Source: Thalassovita taeanensis (GTDB lineage Bacteria; Pseudomonadota; Alphaproteobacteria; Rhodobacterales; Rhodobacteraceae). From it: DNA of 64,000 nt. Shown piece by piece: positions 26,401 to 36,051 of the stretch. The DNA lies in contig NZ_FOEP01000007.1 in the NCBI RefSeq assembly GCF_900110775.1, positions 1 through 64,000 of the forward strand, in the 5' to 3' direction. A model generated the notes under the pieces. The model searched no databases. It was given only the letters and a program-made list of their open reading frames with translations, and had not been told where the DNA came from. Each line of letters opens with the position of its first letter. The stretch's first letter is position 1. The position numbers were made by a program, and so were the translations under genes.

Positions 26401-27057
26401 ATGGACTGGACCCGGAACATCGACAGTTATTGCGAGCGGTTGGGGCCTGAGGTCTGGGCCGAGCCGGTCAATGCGCTGAGCAATCTGGCCTTTTTGTTGG
26501 TGGCGGCGATGATGTGGGGCAGGGTGCGCGGGCTGCCGTTGGCGCAGGCGATGGTATTGGTGCTGGCGGTGATCGGGGTCGGGTCGTTCCTGTTTCACAC
26601 GCAGGCGCAGGTTTGGGCGGCTTTGGCCGATACGCTGCCGATTCTGGGGTTCGTGCTGTTGTATCTGTTTGCTGCCAATCGCGATTATTGGCGGTTGAGG
26701 CTTTGGCCCGCGCTGGGGCTGACGGCGCTGTTCGTTCCCTATGCGGCGGCCACGATACCGGTGTTCGCGAAACTGCCGGGGTTGGGCAGCTCGGCCGCAT
26801 ATGCGCCGGTGCCGCTGTTGATTGCCGTTTACGCCGTGGCATTGTGGCGGCGCGTGCCGCTGGTGGCGCGCGGGCTGATGGTCGGGGCCGGGGTGCTGGT
26901 GCTGTCGCTGACGTTTCGTAGTCTTGATTTGCCGCTGTGCGGGCGCTGGCCGTTGGGCACGCATTTTGCCTGGCACCTGCTGAATGCGGCCATGCTAGGC
27001 TGGATGATCGAGGTCTATCGCCGCCATATGCTTGCAGGCGCGGCGCCCCGGCGCTAA
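26401..27057 (+). CDS. ceramidase-domain membrane protein
   Basis: A 218-aa protein with seven predicted membrane helices, of the alkaline ceramidase-like family (PF05875). It starts MDWTRNIDSYCERLG with the conserved EPVNALSNLAF, has GSFLFHTQAQVWAALADTLPI (residues 60-80, metal-ligand His and Asp), and near the end HFAWHLLNAAMLG (two more histidines). The family hydrolyses amides of long-chain bases in eukaryotes; in bacteria the substrate is uncertain. ATG 26401 is preceded by AAGGAAAGAG. Confidence 0.85.
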   Translation: MDWTRNIDSYCERLGPEVWAEPVNALSNLAFLLVAAMMWGRVRGLPLAQAMVLVLAVIGVGSFLFHTQAQVWAALADTLPILGFVLLYLFAANRDYWRLRLWPALGLTALFVPYAAATIPVFAKLPGLGSSAAYAPVPLLIAVYAVALWRRVPLVARGLMVGAGVLVLSLTFRSLDLPLCGRWPLGTHFAWHLLNAAMLGWMIEVYRRHMLAGAAPRR

Positions 27058-27090
27058 ATGCTTGTCCGACTGGAAAACGGAGATCTTCAG

Positions 27091-27378
27091 ATGTCGATCG
27101 ACACCACAATTGCCGCCCGCGTGGCCAAACTGGCCCGGATCAAGGTGGAAGACGAGGCGCTGCCGGCGCTGGCGAATGAATTCAACACCATTCTCGGCTT
27201 TATCGAACAGCTGAACGAGGTGGATGTCGAGGGGATCGAGCCGATGACGAGTGTCACGCCGATGCAGCTGCGGCGGCGCGAGGACGTGGTGACCGATGGT
27301 AACCAGCAAGACAAGGTGCTGTTCAACGCGCCCGATGCGCGCGAAGGGTTTTTCGCGGTTCCGAAGGTGGTGGAATAA
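27091..27378 (+). CDS. gatC: Asp/Glu-tRNA amidotransferase subunit C
   Basis: A 95-aa subunit of the GatCAB complex, which makes Gln-tRNA and Asn-tRNA by amidating mischarged tRNA. Start at ATG 27091 ([17 protein letters not shown]) with GGAGA upstream. The C-terminal [34 protein letters not shown] is the family signature. Its stop overlaps the start of gatA (TAATG). No gatB gene lies in the window. Confidence 0.96.
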   Translation: MSIDTTIAARVAKLARIKVEDEALPALANEFNTILGFIEQLNEVDVEGIEPMTSVTPMQLRRREDVVTDGNQQDKVLFNAPDAREGFFAVPKVVE

Positions 27379-28865
27379 TGTCTGATCTGAACAAACTGAC
27401 CCTGGCAGAGGCCCGCGACCGGTTGCGCGCCAAAGAGGTCACCTCGGTCGAGCTGACCGAAGCCTGTCTGGCGAAAATCGAAGCATCCGGCGCGCTGAAC
27501 GCGTTTGTGCACAAAACGCCCGAGATCGCGCTGGAGCAGGCCAAGGCCGCCGATGCGCGGCTGGCGGCGGGCGATGCGCCTGCGATGTGCGGCCTGCCGG
27601 TGGGTATCAAGGACCTGTTTTGCACCAAGGGCGTGCCCAGTCAGGCCGCCAGCCGGATTCTGGAGGGCTTCTTGCCGCAATACGAATCCACCGTGACCCA
27701 GAACCTGTTTGATGCGGGCACGGTCATGCTGGGCAAGCTGAACATGGACGAGTTTGCCATGGGCAGCTCGAATGAGACCTCCTGCTATGGCAATGCGGTT
27801 AACCCGTGGCGGCGCGGCAATGATGATACGGCGCTGACGCCGGGCGGCTCGTCCGGTGGGTCGGCCAGTGCGGTCGCGGCGGATCTGTGTCTGGCGGCGA
27901 CCGGCACCGACACTGGCGGGTCGATCCGTCAGCCTGCGGCCTTTACCGGCATCGTCGGGATCAAGCCAACCTATGGGCGCTGTTCGCGCTGGGGCGTGGT
28001 CGCGTTCGCCTCTTCGCTGGATCAGGCCGGGCCGATGACCAAGACCGTGCGCGATGCGGCGATCATGCTGGGCACCATGGCGGGGTTCGACCCCAAGGAC
28101 AGCACCAGCGCCGAGCTGGAGGTGCCCGATTTCGAAGCGATGCTGACCGGCGATGTCAAGGGTAAGAAAATCGGAATTCCGCGCGAATATCACATGGACG
28201 GGATGCCCGAAGAGATCGAGGCACTGTGGGCCGAAGGCACTGCGATGCTGAAGGCGGCAGGGGCCGAGATCGTCGATATCTCATTGCCGCATACAAAGTA
28301 CGCGTTGCCTGCCTATTATGTGATCGCGCCTGCCGAGGCATCGAGCAACCTCGCGCGCTATGACGGGGTTCGCTATGGCCACCGCGCCAAGCTGGCGGCG
28401 GGCGATGGCATCACCGAGATGTATGAAAAGACTCGCGCCGAAGGCTTTGGCCACGAGGTGCAGCGCCGTGTGATGGTGGGCACCTATGTGCTGTCTGCCG
28501 GGTTCTATGACGCCTATTACAACCGCGCCCGCCGGGTGCGCACCTTGATCAAGCGCGACTTCGATGAAGCGTTTGCCGCCGGTGTCGATGCGATCCTGAC
28601 CCCGGCCACGCCGTCCGCAGCCTTTGGGTTGGGCGAGATGTCCGAGGCCGATCCGGTGCAGATGTATCTGAACGACGTGTTCACGGTGACGGTCAACCTG
28701 GCGGGGCTGCCGGGGATTTCGGTGCCGACCGGGGTGAGCAAACAGGGTTTGCCACTTGGGTTGCAGCTGATTGGTCGCCCGTGGGGCGAGGCGGATTTGC
28801 TGAACACCGCTTATGCGCTGGAAACTGCCGCAGGATTTGTGGCCAAGCCCGGCCAATGGTGGTAA
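27378..28865 (+). CDS. gatA: Asp/Glu-tRNA amidotransferase subunit A
   Basis: A 495-aa amidase that releases ammonia from glutamine for tRNA amidation. The Lys-Ser-cisSer triad is seen as K in GIKDLFC (near residue 77), and the serines of [11 protein letters not shown] (about 155) and [12 protein letters not shown] (about 175). Length and C-terminal [13 protein letters not shown] are typical. Translationally coupled to gatC. Confidence 0.96.
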   Translation: MSDLNKLTLAEARDRLRAKEVTSVELTEACLAKIEASGALNAFVHKTPEIALEQAKAADARLAAGDAPAMCGLPVGIKDLFCTKGVPSQAASRILEGFLPQYESTVTQNLFDAGTVMLGKLNMDEFAMGSSNETSCYGNAVNPWRRGNDDTALTPGGSSGGSASAVAADLCLAATGTDTGGSIRQPAAFTGIVGIKPTYGRCSRWGVVAFASSLDQAGPMTKTVRDAAIMLGTMAGFDPKDSTSAELEVPDFEAMLTGDVKGKKIGIPREYHMDGMPEEIEALWAEGTAMLKAAGAEIVDISLPHTKYALPAYYVIAPAEASSNLARYDGVRYGHRAKLAAGDGITEMYEKTRAEGFGHEVQRRVMVGTYVLSAGFYDAYYNRARRVRTLIKRDFDEAFAAGVDAILTPATPSAAFGLGEMSEADPVQMYLNDVFTVTVNLAGLPGISVPTGVSKQGLPLGLQLIGRPWGEADLLNTAYALETAAGFVAKPGQWW

Positions 28866-28890
28866 AATTATTAAAACAAAATGAGGCAGG

Positions 28891-29661
28891 ATGTCAGTGA
28901 TGCGGTATTTTCTTTGTGGCGCGGCTTTGTTGGCGCTTGCGGCCTGCGATCCTGTGGTGCCCGATAGCGGCGCGGGTGTGGGGTTTGGCGACTATACCGA
29001 ATTCCAGCAAAAACAGGCGCAGCGTGATGCGCAGCTGAGCGGACAGGCGGCTTTGCCCGCCGCATTGGCAGTATCGCAGGAAAGCTTGCCGACGTCAGCC
29101 GGGGGGGCAGTTCCCGCCGCACCGGACGTGAGTTCCGTGCCGATTGAAGCCACGCAGGGCACCGAGGCCGAGCAGTTGGCTGCGGCAACCGCCGCCGCGC
29201 TGAACTCGGGTCAGGCCCCGATTGAGGCCAGCCCATCGAACCCCGCGCCGCAGGTGGCGATAGGGCCGAGCGGGATTTCGCGGGAAAATGATTTCGCCGG
29301 GGTTTCGGCGCTGCGCAGCATTGAAAGCGATGCCCAGCTGATCGCCACGAACCGGGCGCATTACGAGCAGGTGCAACCGACGGCAGTGCCGACACGCACA
29401 GGCTCGGATGGGCCGAATATCGTGGATTTCGCGTTGAAAACGTCGCATCCTGTGGGCAAACCAATGTATCGCCGTGGCGGCCTTGGACTTGCCAGCCGCA
29501 CCGAACGAAACTGTGCCAAATACCCTTCGCCGGATATGGCGCAATCGGCTTTCCTGTCCAAAGGCGGGCCGGATAAGGACCGTTTGGGGCTGGACCCGGA
29601 TGGCGACGGATATGCTTGCGCATGGGATCCGCGCCCGTTCCGCAAGGCTGTCGGCGGTTAA
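28891..29661 (+). CDS. lipoprotein with C-terminal excalibur-like calcium-binding motif
   Basis: A 256-aa protein. A signal peptide with lipobox ALAAC puts it on a membrane. The middle is Ala/Pro/Gln-rich and low in complexity. The last about 50 residues contain DPDGDGYACAWDP, the excalibur-type calcium loop with a CAW tail. An in-frame ATG at 28900 is an equally good start. Role unknown; possibly an envelope anchor protein. It follows gatA by 25 bases. Confidence 0.75.
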   Translation: MSVMRYFLCGAALLALAACDPVVPDSGAGVGFGDYTEFQQKQAQRDAQLSGQAALPAALAVSQESLPTSAGGAVPAAPDVSSVPIEATQGTEAEQLAAATAAALNSGQAPIEASPSNPAPQVAIGPSGISRENDFAGVSALRSIESDAQLIATNRAHYEQVQPTAVPTRTGSDGPNIVDFALKTSHPVGKPMYRRGGLGLASRTERNCAKYPSPDMAQSAFLSKGGPDKDRLGLDPDGDGYACAWDPRPFRKAVGG

Positions 29662-29664
29662 GCG

Positions 29665-30357
29665 ATGGTGGGCACACCTGCCCACCCTGCGATGATTTCG
29701 CACCCCTGTTGCAGTTTTGGGCCGCGCCGTGATGGTGCGCGGCCAGATATGGTGGTGATCCACTATACTGCGATGCACAGCGCTGAGGCCGCGCTGGAGC
29801 GGCTGTGCGACCCCGCTGTGGAAGTGTCGGCGCATTACCTGATCGGCCCGCAGGGGCAGGTCTGGCAGATGGTGGACGAAGACATGCGCGCTTGGCACGC
29901 CGGTGCGGGGCAATGGGGGGCGGTGAGCGATGTGAATTCGCGCTCGATCGGGATCGAGCTGGCCAATTTGGGCGATCACCCTTTTGCCGAACCGCAGATG
30001 GCCGCATTGGAGGCGCTGTTGGCTGGGATCATGGCGCGCTGGGCGATCCCGCCAGAACGGGTGATCGGTCACTCTGACATGGCGCCCGAGCGCAAGATCG
30101 ACCCCGGCCCGCGCTTTGACTGGCTCCGGCTGGCGCGGCAGGGCCTGTCGGTCTGGCCGCAGGCGGCCGCGCCGGGGGATTTTTGGGCCGATGCGGCGCG
30201 GTTTGGGTATGGCTTGGCCGACGAGGCGCTTGTTCTGAATGCGTTTCGGATGCGGTTTCGCCCTTGGGCCGAGGGGCCGGTATCAGAGGCAGACCGCAGC
30301 CTGATGGCGGATCTGGCGGCGCGTTTCCCCGTTGACCGCAACGGCCCGACTGCCTAA
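29665..30357 (+). CDS. N-acetylmuramoyl-L-alanine amidase, AmpD-like
   Basis: A 230-aa zinc amidase (Amidase_2, PF01510) that cuts the bond between muramic acid and the peptide of cell-wall fragments. The zinc ligands appear as H in VVIHYTAMHS (near residue 33) and in GHSDMAPERKIDPGP (near 133-147), with the aspartate that completes the set. No signal peptide is visible, which suggests cytosolic recycling of anhydro-muropeptides. ATG 29692 is a possible alternative start. Confidence 0.9.
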   Translation: MVGTPAHPAMISHPCCSFGPRRDGARPDMVVIHYTAMHSAEAALERLCDPAVEVSAHYLIGPQGQVWQMVDEDMRAWHAGAGQWGAVSDVNSRSIGIELANLGDHPFAEPQMAALEALLAGIMARWAIPPERVIGHSDMAPERKIDPGPRFDWLRLARQGLSVWPQAAAPGDFWADAARFGYGLADEALVLNAFRMRFRPWAEGPVSEADRSLMADLAARFPVDRNGPTA

Positions 30358-30365
30358 GTGAGCTT

Positions 30366-30772
30366 TGCGCGGAGGGCTGGATGGCCGCGGGGGGCAACCT
30401 TCGAGGAAAGTCCGGACTCCACAAGATAAGGGTGCCGGGTAACGCCCGGCCGGGGAAACCCGAGGGAAAGCGCCACAGAAAACAAACCGCCTTCGTGTCC
30501 CTCGCGGGATACTGGGGTAAGGGTGAAACGGTGGGGTAAGAGCCCACCGCAGGACTGGCAACAGGACTGGCACGGCAAGCCCCACCCGGAGCAATGCCGA
30601 ATAGGGATCTCGCGCGGGGCCGGTCGGGCAACCGATACCGCCGCAGGGCACGTCTTGGCCCAGAGATCCGGGTTGGCAGCTGTAGGCGGGTTGGTAACAG
30701 CCCGCTCAGAGGAATGGTCATCCAGAGGGGGCAACCCCTTGGACAGAATCCGGCTTACAGGCCCTCCGCGCA
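30366..30772 (+). ncRNA. rnpB: RNase P RNA, type A
   Basis: About 407 nt. The ends pair as P1 (GCGGAGGGC with GCCCTCCGC). The universal core is present: GAGGAAAGTCCGGACTCC near 30403, the CCACAGAAA segment near 30473, and the 3' core AGAATCCGGCTTACAGGCC. The 3' end is followed immediately by the end of the convergent SDR gene. It is the catalytic RNA that matures tRNA 5' ends. Confidence 0.95.
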
Positions 30773-30782
30773 TTTATTTCCA

Positions 30783-31541
30783 CTATACGACAGACCAGCC
30801 GCCATCGCAGGGCAGGATCACCCCGTTGATGTTGCTGGTCTCGTCAGAAGCGAGCCAGCAGATGCTTGCCGCCAACTGATCGGGCTTTGCCGCGCTGGGC
30901 ATAGTGGCCTGCATGATCGGGCCGATTCGGGCGGCGGCCAGCGCAGAGTTGAAGGGGGCCTCGATCGAGGTTTCCACCGCCCCCGGCGCCACCGCGTTGC
31001 AGCGTACGCCGCTGGGGCCATACATGAAGGCCGTGCTGCGGGTCAGCCCGATCAGCCCATGTTTGGAGGTGGTATAGGCCGCCCCGGCGATGGAGCCGCG
31101 CAGGCCAGCTTCGGAGGTGACGTTTACGATCGCCCCGTTGCCGCGCGCTAGCATCCCCGGCAGCACCGCGCGGGTCAGGCGCATTGGCGCGGTCAGGTTG
31201 ACGGTCATCACCTTGTCCCACATCGCATCGTCCAGCTCGGCGGCAGGCAGGAACGCGTCCATGATCCCGGCATTGTTGATAAGAATATCGACTGCCCCGG
31301 CGACCTGCATGATGCGTTCAATCGTGTCGGACAGGGTGATGTCGCCCGCGACGATGGCATGGCCGGTGCCGGGCAGTTCGGCCTGCACCGTGTTCAGCCG
31401 ATCTTGTTTCATGTCGGTGGCGATGACGCGGGCCCCGGCGCGGGCAAAGCGCAGCGCTGTCGCACGGCCAATGCCTGCGCCTGCGCCGGTGATCACCACG
31501 CATTTGGCGTCGAAGCGGGGCGGGATTTGTGAATTTGGCAC
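30783..31541 (-). CDS. short-chain dehydrogenase/reductase
   Basis: A 252-aa NAD(P)-dependent oxidoreductase. Start taken as GTG 31541 with AGAAGGAC upstream; the open frame extends further but that part looks non-coding. The cofactor loop is TGAGAGIGR, the structural motif NNAG is present, and the catalytic set is Ser in VNVTSEAG with Tyr-x-x-x-Lys in YTTSKHG. Substrate unknown. Confidence 0.9.
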   Translation of the reverse strand: MPNSQIPPRFDAKCVVITGAGAGIGRATALRFARAGARVIATDMKQDRLNTVQAELPGTGHAIVAGDITLSDTIERIMQVAGAVDILINNAGIMDAFLPAAELDDAMWDKVMTVNLTAPMRLTRAVLPGMLARGNGAIVNVTSEAGLRGSIAGAAYTTSKHGLIGLTRSTAFMYGPSGVRCNAVAPGAVETSIEAPFNSALAAARIGPIMQATMPSAAKPDQLAASICWLASDETSNINGVILPCDGGWSVV

Positions 31542-31661
31542 GGACTTTGTCCTTCTGCGATCAGGTTTCAACTGTGCAACTGCGTTCCAGTATGGCGGTC
31601 CCAGGTGACGCAGGCCATGATCGGGATCAAGCACAACAGGGAAAACACGCTCGGAAAGCTG

Positions 31662-31689
31662 TTGACTCGCCCTGAGCAATCAGTAAAAG
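31662..31689 (+). promoter_or_regulatory. possible promoter of rpmG
   Basis: TTGACT (31662-31667) and TAAAAG (31684-31689) with 16 bases between them, ending 55 bases before the rpmG start. The -35 is good, the -10 weak. Confidence 0.35.
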
Positions 31690-31744
31690 GCAGGCTTCAT
31701 GAGATTTTCACCGGGGCGCACCCGCCCGGCGCAGGAGAACACCA

Positions 31745-31912
31745 ATGGCGAAGCCAACGACGATCAAGATCCGTCTGAACTCGACCGCGGGCACTGGGCA
31801 CTTCTATGTGACCAAGAAAAATGCGCGCACCATGACCGAGAAGATGGTCGTCCGTAAATATGACCCGGTTGTGCGTAAGCACGTCGAGTATAAAGAAGGC
31901 AAGATCAAGTAA
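31745..31912 (+). CDS. rpmG: 50S ribosomal protein L33
   Basis: A 55-aa basic ribosomal protein beginning [16 protein letters not shown] and containing [18 protein letters not shown], both typical of L33. The zinc-binding cysteine pairs are absent, so it is the zinc-free (C-minus) form. It stands alone between the SDR and VIT1-like genes, with a GGAG site before the ATG. Confidence 0.95.
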   Translation: MAKPTTIKIRLNSTAGTGHFYVTKKNARTMTEKMVVRKYDPVVRKHVEYKEGKIK

Positions 31913-32002
31913 TTGATGCCATCTTTCGGACCGGACAGGGCCACGCCAAGCGCGTGGCCTTTCTCGTTTCTGATCCATTGCAATTGAGACGCAGGTAAAG
32001 CC

Positions 32003-32692
32003 ATGCCGAAGGACGGACATTTTGTGAACCGCAGCAGTTGGCTGCGTGCGGCAATCTTGGGGGCGAATGACGGCATCGTGTCGACCGCCAGCCTGTTGGT
32101 CGGAGTGGTCGCCGCCGGTATGGACCGCAGCGGCATTCTGCTGACCGGCCTCGCGGGGCTGACGGCAGGGGCGTTTTCGATGGCGGCGGGGGAATATGTG
32201 TCGGTCTCAGCGCAGTCGGATACCGAGGCGGCTGATCTGAAGCGCGAGTTGCGCGCGCTGGAAGAGGATCCGGATTATGAGCTTGAGGAACTGGCGCAGG
32301 GGCTTGAGGCGCGTGGGGTCGAGGTCGGCCTGGCGCTGACCGTGGCCCGTCAGATGACTGAACACGATGCGCTGGATGCCCATGCGCGCGAAGAACTGGG
32401 GATGACCGAGCTGTCGTCGTCGAACCCGCTGGAGGCGGCGATGGCTTCGGCGCTGAGCTTTGCTGTGGGGGCGGGGCTGCCGTTGGCGGGTGTTATCCTG
32501 GCGCCCTCGGGACAGACGACTGTGGTGGTGGCCTTGCTCACGCTGATGGCGCTGGTGGTGCTGGGTGGATTCGGGGCTAGACTGGGCGGGGCACCGATGC
32601 GCCCGGCGGTGCAGCGTGTGCTGGTCTGGGGCAGTCTGGCGATGGTGGTGACAGCCCTTGTGGGGCGGTTGTTTGGTGTCGTCGCAGCTTAG
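32003..32692 (+). CDS. VIT1/CCC1-family iron/manganese transporter
   Basis: A 229-aa membrane protein (PF01988). The first helix pair holds AAILGANDGIVSTASLLVGV, and a second has GAFSMAAGEYVSVSAQ, both conserved in CCC1 proteins. A charged loop with many Glu residues (about 72-135) is the cytosolic metal-binding part. Two or three helices follow. It probably exports or stores Fe2+ or Mn2+. Confidence 0.92.
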   Translation: MPKDGHFVNRSSWLRAAILGANDGIVSTASLLVGVVAAGMDRSGILLTGLAGLTAGAFSMAAGEYVSVSAQSDTEAADLKRELRALEEDPDYELEELAQGLEARGVEVGLALTVARQMTEHDALDAHAREELGMTELSSSNPLEAAMASALSFAVGAGLPLAGVILAPSGQTTVVVALLTLMALVVLGGFGARLGGAPMRPAVQRVLVWGSLAMVVTALVGRLFGVVAA

Positions 32693-32712
32693 GAATATCG
32701 CCGAGTGTGGAA

Positions 32713-32755
32713 TTAAAAAGGCCGGTCCAAACAGACCGGCCTTTTCATTCAGGTG
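32713..32755. terminator. bidirectional terminator
   Basis: A symmetric hairpin, AAGGCCGGTC and GACCGGCCTT around CAAACA, with an A-run on the left and a T-run on the right. It serves the convergent VIT1-like and BI-1 genes. Confidence 0.85.
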
Positions 32756-32768
32756 GTGCAGCGTGTGC

Positions 32769-33506
32769 TTATTCGCGGTTGCCGAACAGTTGCAGCAGCA
32801 TCATGAACATGTTGATGAAGTCCAGATACAGGTTCAGCGCGCCCATGATGGCGGCTTTGCCCAGCCATTCGGTATCGCCGTGATGCGCATGGGCCAGATA
32901 GGTCGTCTTGATCGTCTGGGTGTCATACGCGGTCAGGCCGGCGAAAATCAGCACCCCGATGGCCGAGATCGCGAACATGATCGCGGGCGAGCCGAGGAAG
33001 ATGTTGACGATAGACGCCACGATCAGGCCAATCACACCCATGATCAGGAACGCGCCCCAGCCAGAGATGTCTTTCTTGGTGGTGTAGCCGTAAAGCGACA
33101 GACCCGCGAACGCGATCGAGGTGATCAAGAACACTTGCGCGATCGAGAAGCCGGTGAAGGCGACAAAGATCCAGCTGAGCGACAGGCCCATGACCGCCGC
33201 GAAGACGTAGAAGAACAACTGCGCACCCGCCGCTGACAGGCGGTTTATGGCCGCGCCGAAGGCGAAGACCATGATCAACGGTGCGAACATCACGATATAG
33301 CCAAGGATATTCGGCTGAAGTGTCATCGGGTCGCGGAACACACCCAGCAACTGTGGGTTTGAGCCAACAGCCCATGCCACAGCGAATGTGATCAGCATGC
33401 CCACGGACATCGTGCCGTAGACCTTGTTCATGTGGGCGCGAAGCCCTGCGTCGATCTCGGCCGTGCGGATGCCCGCACCGGCCCGGATCGTGTTGAAATC
33501 AGCCAT
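32769..33506 (-). CDS. Bax inhibitor-1/YccA family membrane protein
   Basis: A 245-aa inner-membrane protein (PF01027) with seven predicted helices. The start MADFNTIRAGAGIRTAEIDAGLRAHMNKVYGTM is typical of alphaproteobacterial members, and the C-terminus ends NLYLDFINMFMMLLQLFG. Bacterial homologues are calcium-leak channels or modulators of FtsH proteolysis; which applies here cannot be read from the sequence. Confidence 0.93.
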   Translation of the reverse strand: MADFNTIRAGAGIRTAEIDAGLRAHMNKVYGTMSVGMLITFAVAWAVGSNPQLLGVFRDPMTLQPNILGYIVMFAPLIMVFAFGAAINRLSAAGAQLFFYVFAAVMGLSLSWIFVAFTGFSIAQVFLITSIAFAGLSLYGYTTKKDISGWGAFLIMGVIGLIVASIVNIFLGSPAIMFAISAIGVLIFAGLTAYDTQTIKTTYLAHAHHGDTEWLGKAAIMGALNLYLDFINMFMMLLQLFGNRE

Positions 33507-33618
33507 TTAAGCCTCCGATGGTGAACCATGTGCCCCGTTACCGGGACTTGTTTCGAATATCGGTGAGCCGGGGCCTGTTTTCAAGTGTCGTGATGGCGGA
33601 ACGGGGCTTTTTCCCGCC

Positions 33619-33834
33619 TTAGCCGCGCCAATTGTGCGGCACATCCCACAGCGGGCGACGCGCTTCACGCAGGGCCTGACGATAGCTGAGGCCGATATCG
33701 GCAAGCCGGGCGTCATCCATCTCGGCTAGAGCAGAGCGCTGACGGTACAGGCTGAGCAAAGCAAACGTGCGCTGGATCAGCGAGGGTTTGCAGCTGTGGG
33801 AGAGTGCGGCGCGGGTGGTGATCATCGAGGACAT
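33619..33834 (-). CDS. DUF1127 small protein
   Basis: A 71-aa protein. Start at ATG 33834 (MSSMITTRA) with GGAAAGG 7 bases upstream. The C-terminal half carries the DUF1127 motif LAEMDDARLADIGLSYRQALREARRPLWD. These arginine-rich proteins are linked in other alphaproteobacteria to RNA binding and stress or phosphate adaptation. It is divergent from the LysR gene 124 bases away. Confidence 0.88.
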   Translation of the reverse strand: MSSMITTRAALSHSCKPSLIQRTFALLSLYRQRSALAEMDDARLADIGLSYRQALREARRPLWDVPHNWRG

Positions 33835-33958
33835 CGTATTACCTTTCCATTTTGTGCGATTGAGTCGCTGTCTCATCATTTCTGTTGATGTATATGGGGG
33901 AATGTGGTTCATTTTGAAAATGAATGTTTGGCGACGCAATCATCAAGGAATGTGATGG

Positions 33959-34810
33959 ATGAGAAACTTGGATGTGACCACGCTGCGCTCGTTTGTGGCC
34001 GTGGCGGAATTGGGCGGGGTGACGCGGGCGGCTGGGTTTCTGAATCTGACGCAATCGGCGGTCTCGATGCAGCTGAAGCGACTGGAGGAGTTGCTGGGCA
34101 TCACCCTGCTGGATCGCTCTAACCGCAGTATCAGCCTGTCGGCGCCCGGCGAGCAACTGCTGGGCTATGCCCGGCGCATGGTTTCTTTGAACGACGAAAT
34201 CATGGCCAGGCTGACAGACCAGATATATGAAGGCGAGATCGTTCTGGGCGTGCCGCATGACATCGTCCTTCCGGCGGTGCCGCGGGTGCTGCAACGGTTC
34301 AATGCGCAATTCCCGCGGATGAAGGTGCAACTGCTGACCAGTTTTACCCGCGAGCTGAAAGACAGGTTCCATCGAGGCGAGTGCGACGTGATCCTGACGA
34401 CCGAGGCGGGGGTGGACAAGGGCGGCGAAACGCTGGTGACCAAACCGCTGAAATGGATCGGCGCACAGGGGGGCTCTGCGTGGAAGCAACGACCGCTTCG
34501 TTTGGCATTCGGGCGGCACTGCATCTTTCGTGGCGGGGTAATTGCGGCGTTGGATGCGGCCGGCATCGACTGGGACATGGCGGTGGAAACCGAATCAGAC
34601 CGCACGATCGAGGCGACGGTCAGTGCCGATCTGGCGGTGCATGCCATGATTGATGGCACCGAGCCGCCGCATCTGGAACAAATCGACCACGGCGGAAGCC
34701 TGCCCGAGCTGACATCGCAGAAGATCAACATGTATGCGACCGACAAGGGCCGGGGGGAAGTTCTGGACACGCTGGCGGATCAACTGCGCCAAGCGTTTCG
34801 CCATATGTGA
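33959..34810 (+). CDS. LysR-family transcriptional regulator
   Basis: A 283-aa regulator. The N-terminal winged helix-turn-helix is RNLDVTTLRSFVAVAELGGVTRAAGFLNLTQSAVSMQLKRLEE; the C-terminal effector domain (about 90-283) is typical. It is divergent from the DUF1127 gene, which it may control, and convergent with the quinone-oxidoreductase-like gene, which ends 4 bases after it. Effector unknown. Confidence 0.93.
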   Translation: MRNLDVTTLRSFVAVAELGGVTRAAGFLNLTQSAVSMQLKRLEELLGITLLDRSNRSISLSAPGEQLLGYARRMVSLNDEIMARLTDQIYEGEIVLGVPHDIVLPAVPRVLQRFNAQFPRMKVQLLTSFTRELKDRFHRGECDVILTTEAGVDKGGETLVTKPLKWIGAQGGSAWKQRPLRLAFGRHCIFRGGVIAALDAAGIDWDMAVETESDRTIEATVSADLAVHAMIDGTEPPHLEQIDHGGSLPELTSQKINMYATDKGRGEVLDTLADQLRQAFRHM

Positions 34811-34814
34811 GCGC

Positions 34815-35774
34815 TCAGAGCGTGATCACGACCTTGCCGGTGGACTGGCGGGTCCGCAGAAGTTCCAGCCCTTCAGCCACGCGCGCCAGCGGTAAAACGT
34901 GGCTGACATGCGGCTTTAACCGCCCTTGAGCATACCAGCCCATCAGCGTCGTCAGGCTGCCGGTTACAACCTCAGGGCGAAATTTCAGGTAGCCGCCCCA
35001 ATAGACGCCCAGAACGCTGATATTTTTCACCAGCAGGTGGTTGGCGGGAATCTGCGGCACTTCGCCGCTAGCAAAGCCGATCGGCAGCAGCCGCGCCTCG
35101 GGGTTGCAGGCGCGAAATGCCGCTTGCCACTGCTCCCCTCCGACCGGGTCATAGACCACATCAGCCCCGCCCAGCGACTTGACTATGGTGCGGATGTCTT
35201 GGGTCTTGGCGTCGATCAGATGATCGGCCCCGGCGGTGCGCGCGGCCTCTAGTTTGTCGGTGCCGCGGGCGCACGCAATGACGGTGGCCCCCATCAGTTT
35301 ACCGATCTCGACAGCCGTCAGTCCGACCCCGCCTGCGGCCCCCAGCACCAGCAAGGTTTCACCCGGTTGCATCTGCGCCCGATGGGCCAGGGCAACGTGG
35401 CTGGTGCCATAGGCAATCTGAAAGGCGGCGGCCGCTTCGAACGACATCGCATCGGGCATTTCAACCACACGATTCAAGGGGAAACAGCCATATTCGGCCA
35501 ATCCGCCCTGACCGCCAAAGACCGCCACGCGGGTGCCGGGGGCGGGGCCGTCGGTGTCGGGACCAAGCGCCTCGACCACGCCTGAAACCTCCATCCCCAG
35601 CGTGAACGGCGCCTGTGGCGTATCTTGATATTTGCCTTCGATCATCAGCAGATCCGCGAAGTTCAAACCGCAGGCTGCGATTCGCACGGCGACCTCGCCT
35701 CTGGCGGGAATCGGGCGGGGAATATCGGTGATGGTCGGGCGTAGAGTCGGGGCGGAAATGTGATAGGCGCGCAT
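34815..35774 (-). CDS. NADPH:quinone oxidoreductase-like (zinc-free MDR family)
   Basis: A 319-aa protein of the medium-chain dehydrogenase superfamily. Start at ATG 35774 (MRAYHISAPTLRP) with GGAGG upstream. The N-terminal GroES-like domain has the ACGLNFADLLMIEGKY segment; the Rossmann loop is GAAGGVGLTAVEIGK. The structural zinc cysteines of alcohol dehydrogenases are absent, which points to the quinone/enone reductase branch. Confidence 0.9.
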   Translation of the reverse strand: MRAYHISAPTLRPTITDIPRPIPARGEVAVRIAACGLNFADLLMIEGKYQDTPQAPFTLGMEVSGVVEALGPDTDGPAPGTRVAVFGGQGGLAEYGCFPLNRVVEMPDAMSFEAAAAFQIAYGTSHVALAHRAQMQPGETLLVLGAAGGVGLTAVEIGKLMGATVIACARGTDKLEAARTAGADHLIDAKTQDIRTIVKSLGGADVVYDPVGGEQWQAAFRACNPEARLLPIGFASGEVPQIPANHLLVKNISVLGVYWGGYLKFRPEVVTGSLTTLMGWYAQGRLKPHVSHVLPLARVAEGLELLRTRQSTGKVVITL

Positions 35775-36051
35775 GCAATCCTCCGGTTTGATTGGCTTAT
35801 GCAAATCCAATACGCGCGTGTCAAATTGGCAGACCAATATTATCTGCTGTGAAACGAGCAATCCCGTTATGATTGTTAGTCGAAGCAAAACTTTCATCTA
35901 AATAGCGAGTAATATTCTTGATCAATTATAATAGATTGATACATTCCCGATTACGGACAATCGGAAGCTGTGTGTGATAGGGAGGGGCTGGTTCGGTCCC
36001 GCGCGGCAGTGGATATTGATTTTTTGTGACTGGTTGAAAAGGAGCCGCTTG
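35775..36051. other. divergent promoter region
   Basis: 277 bases with no gene between the MDR gene and the XRE regulator, AT-rich near 35830-35950. AAGGAGCCG at 36039-36047 is the ribosome-binding site for the XRE gene. No clear operator was identified. Confidence 0.45.

Noticed and set aside
33744-33939. A longer N-terminus for the DUF1127 protein (106 aa).
   Set aside because: The extra residues come from the divergent promoter region; the ATG at 33834 has a good ribosome-binding site and the usual family length.
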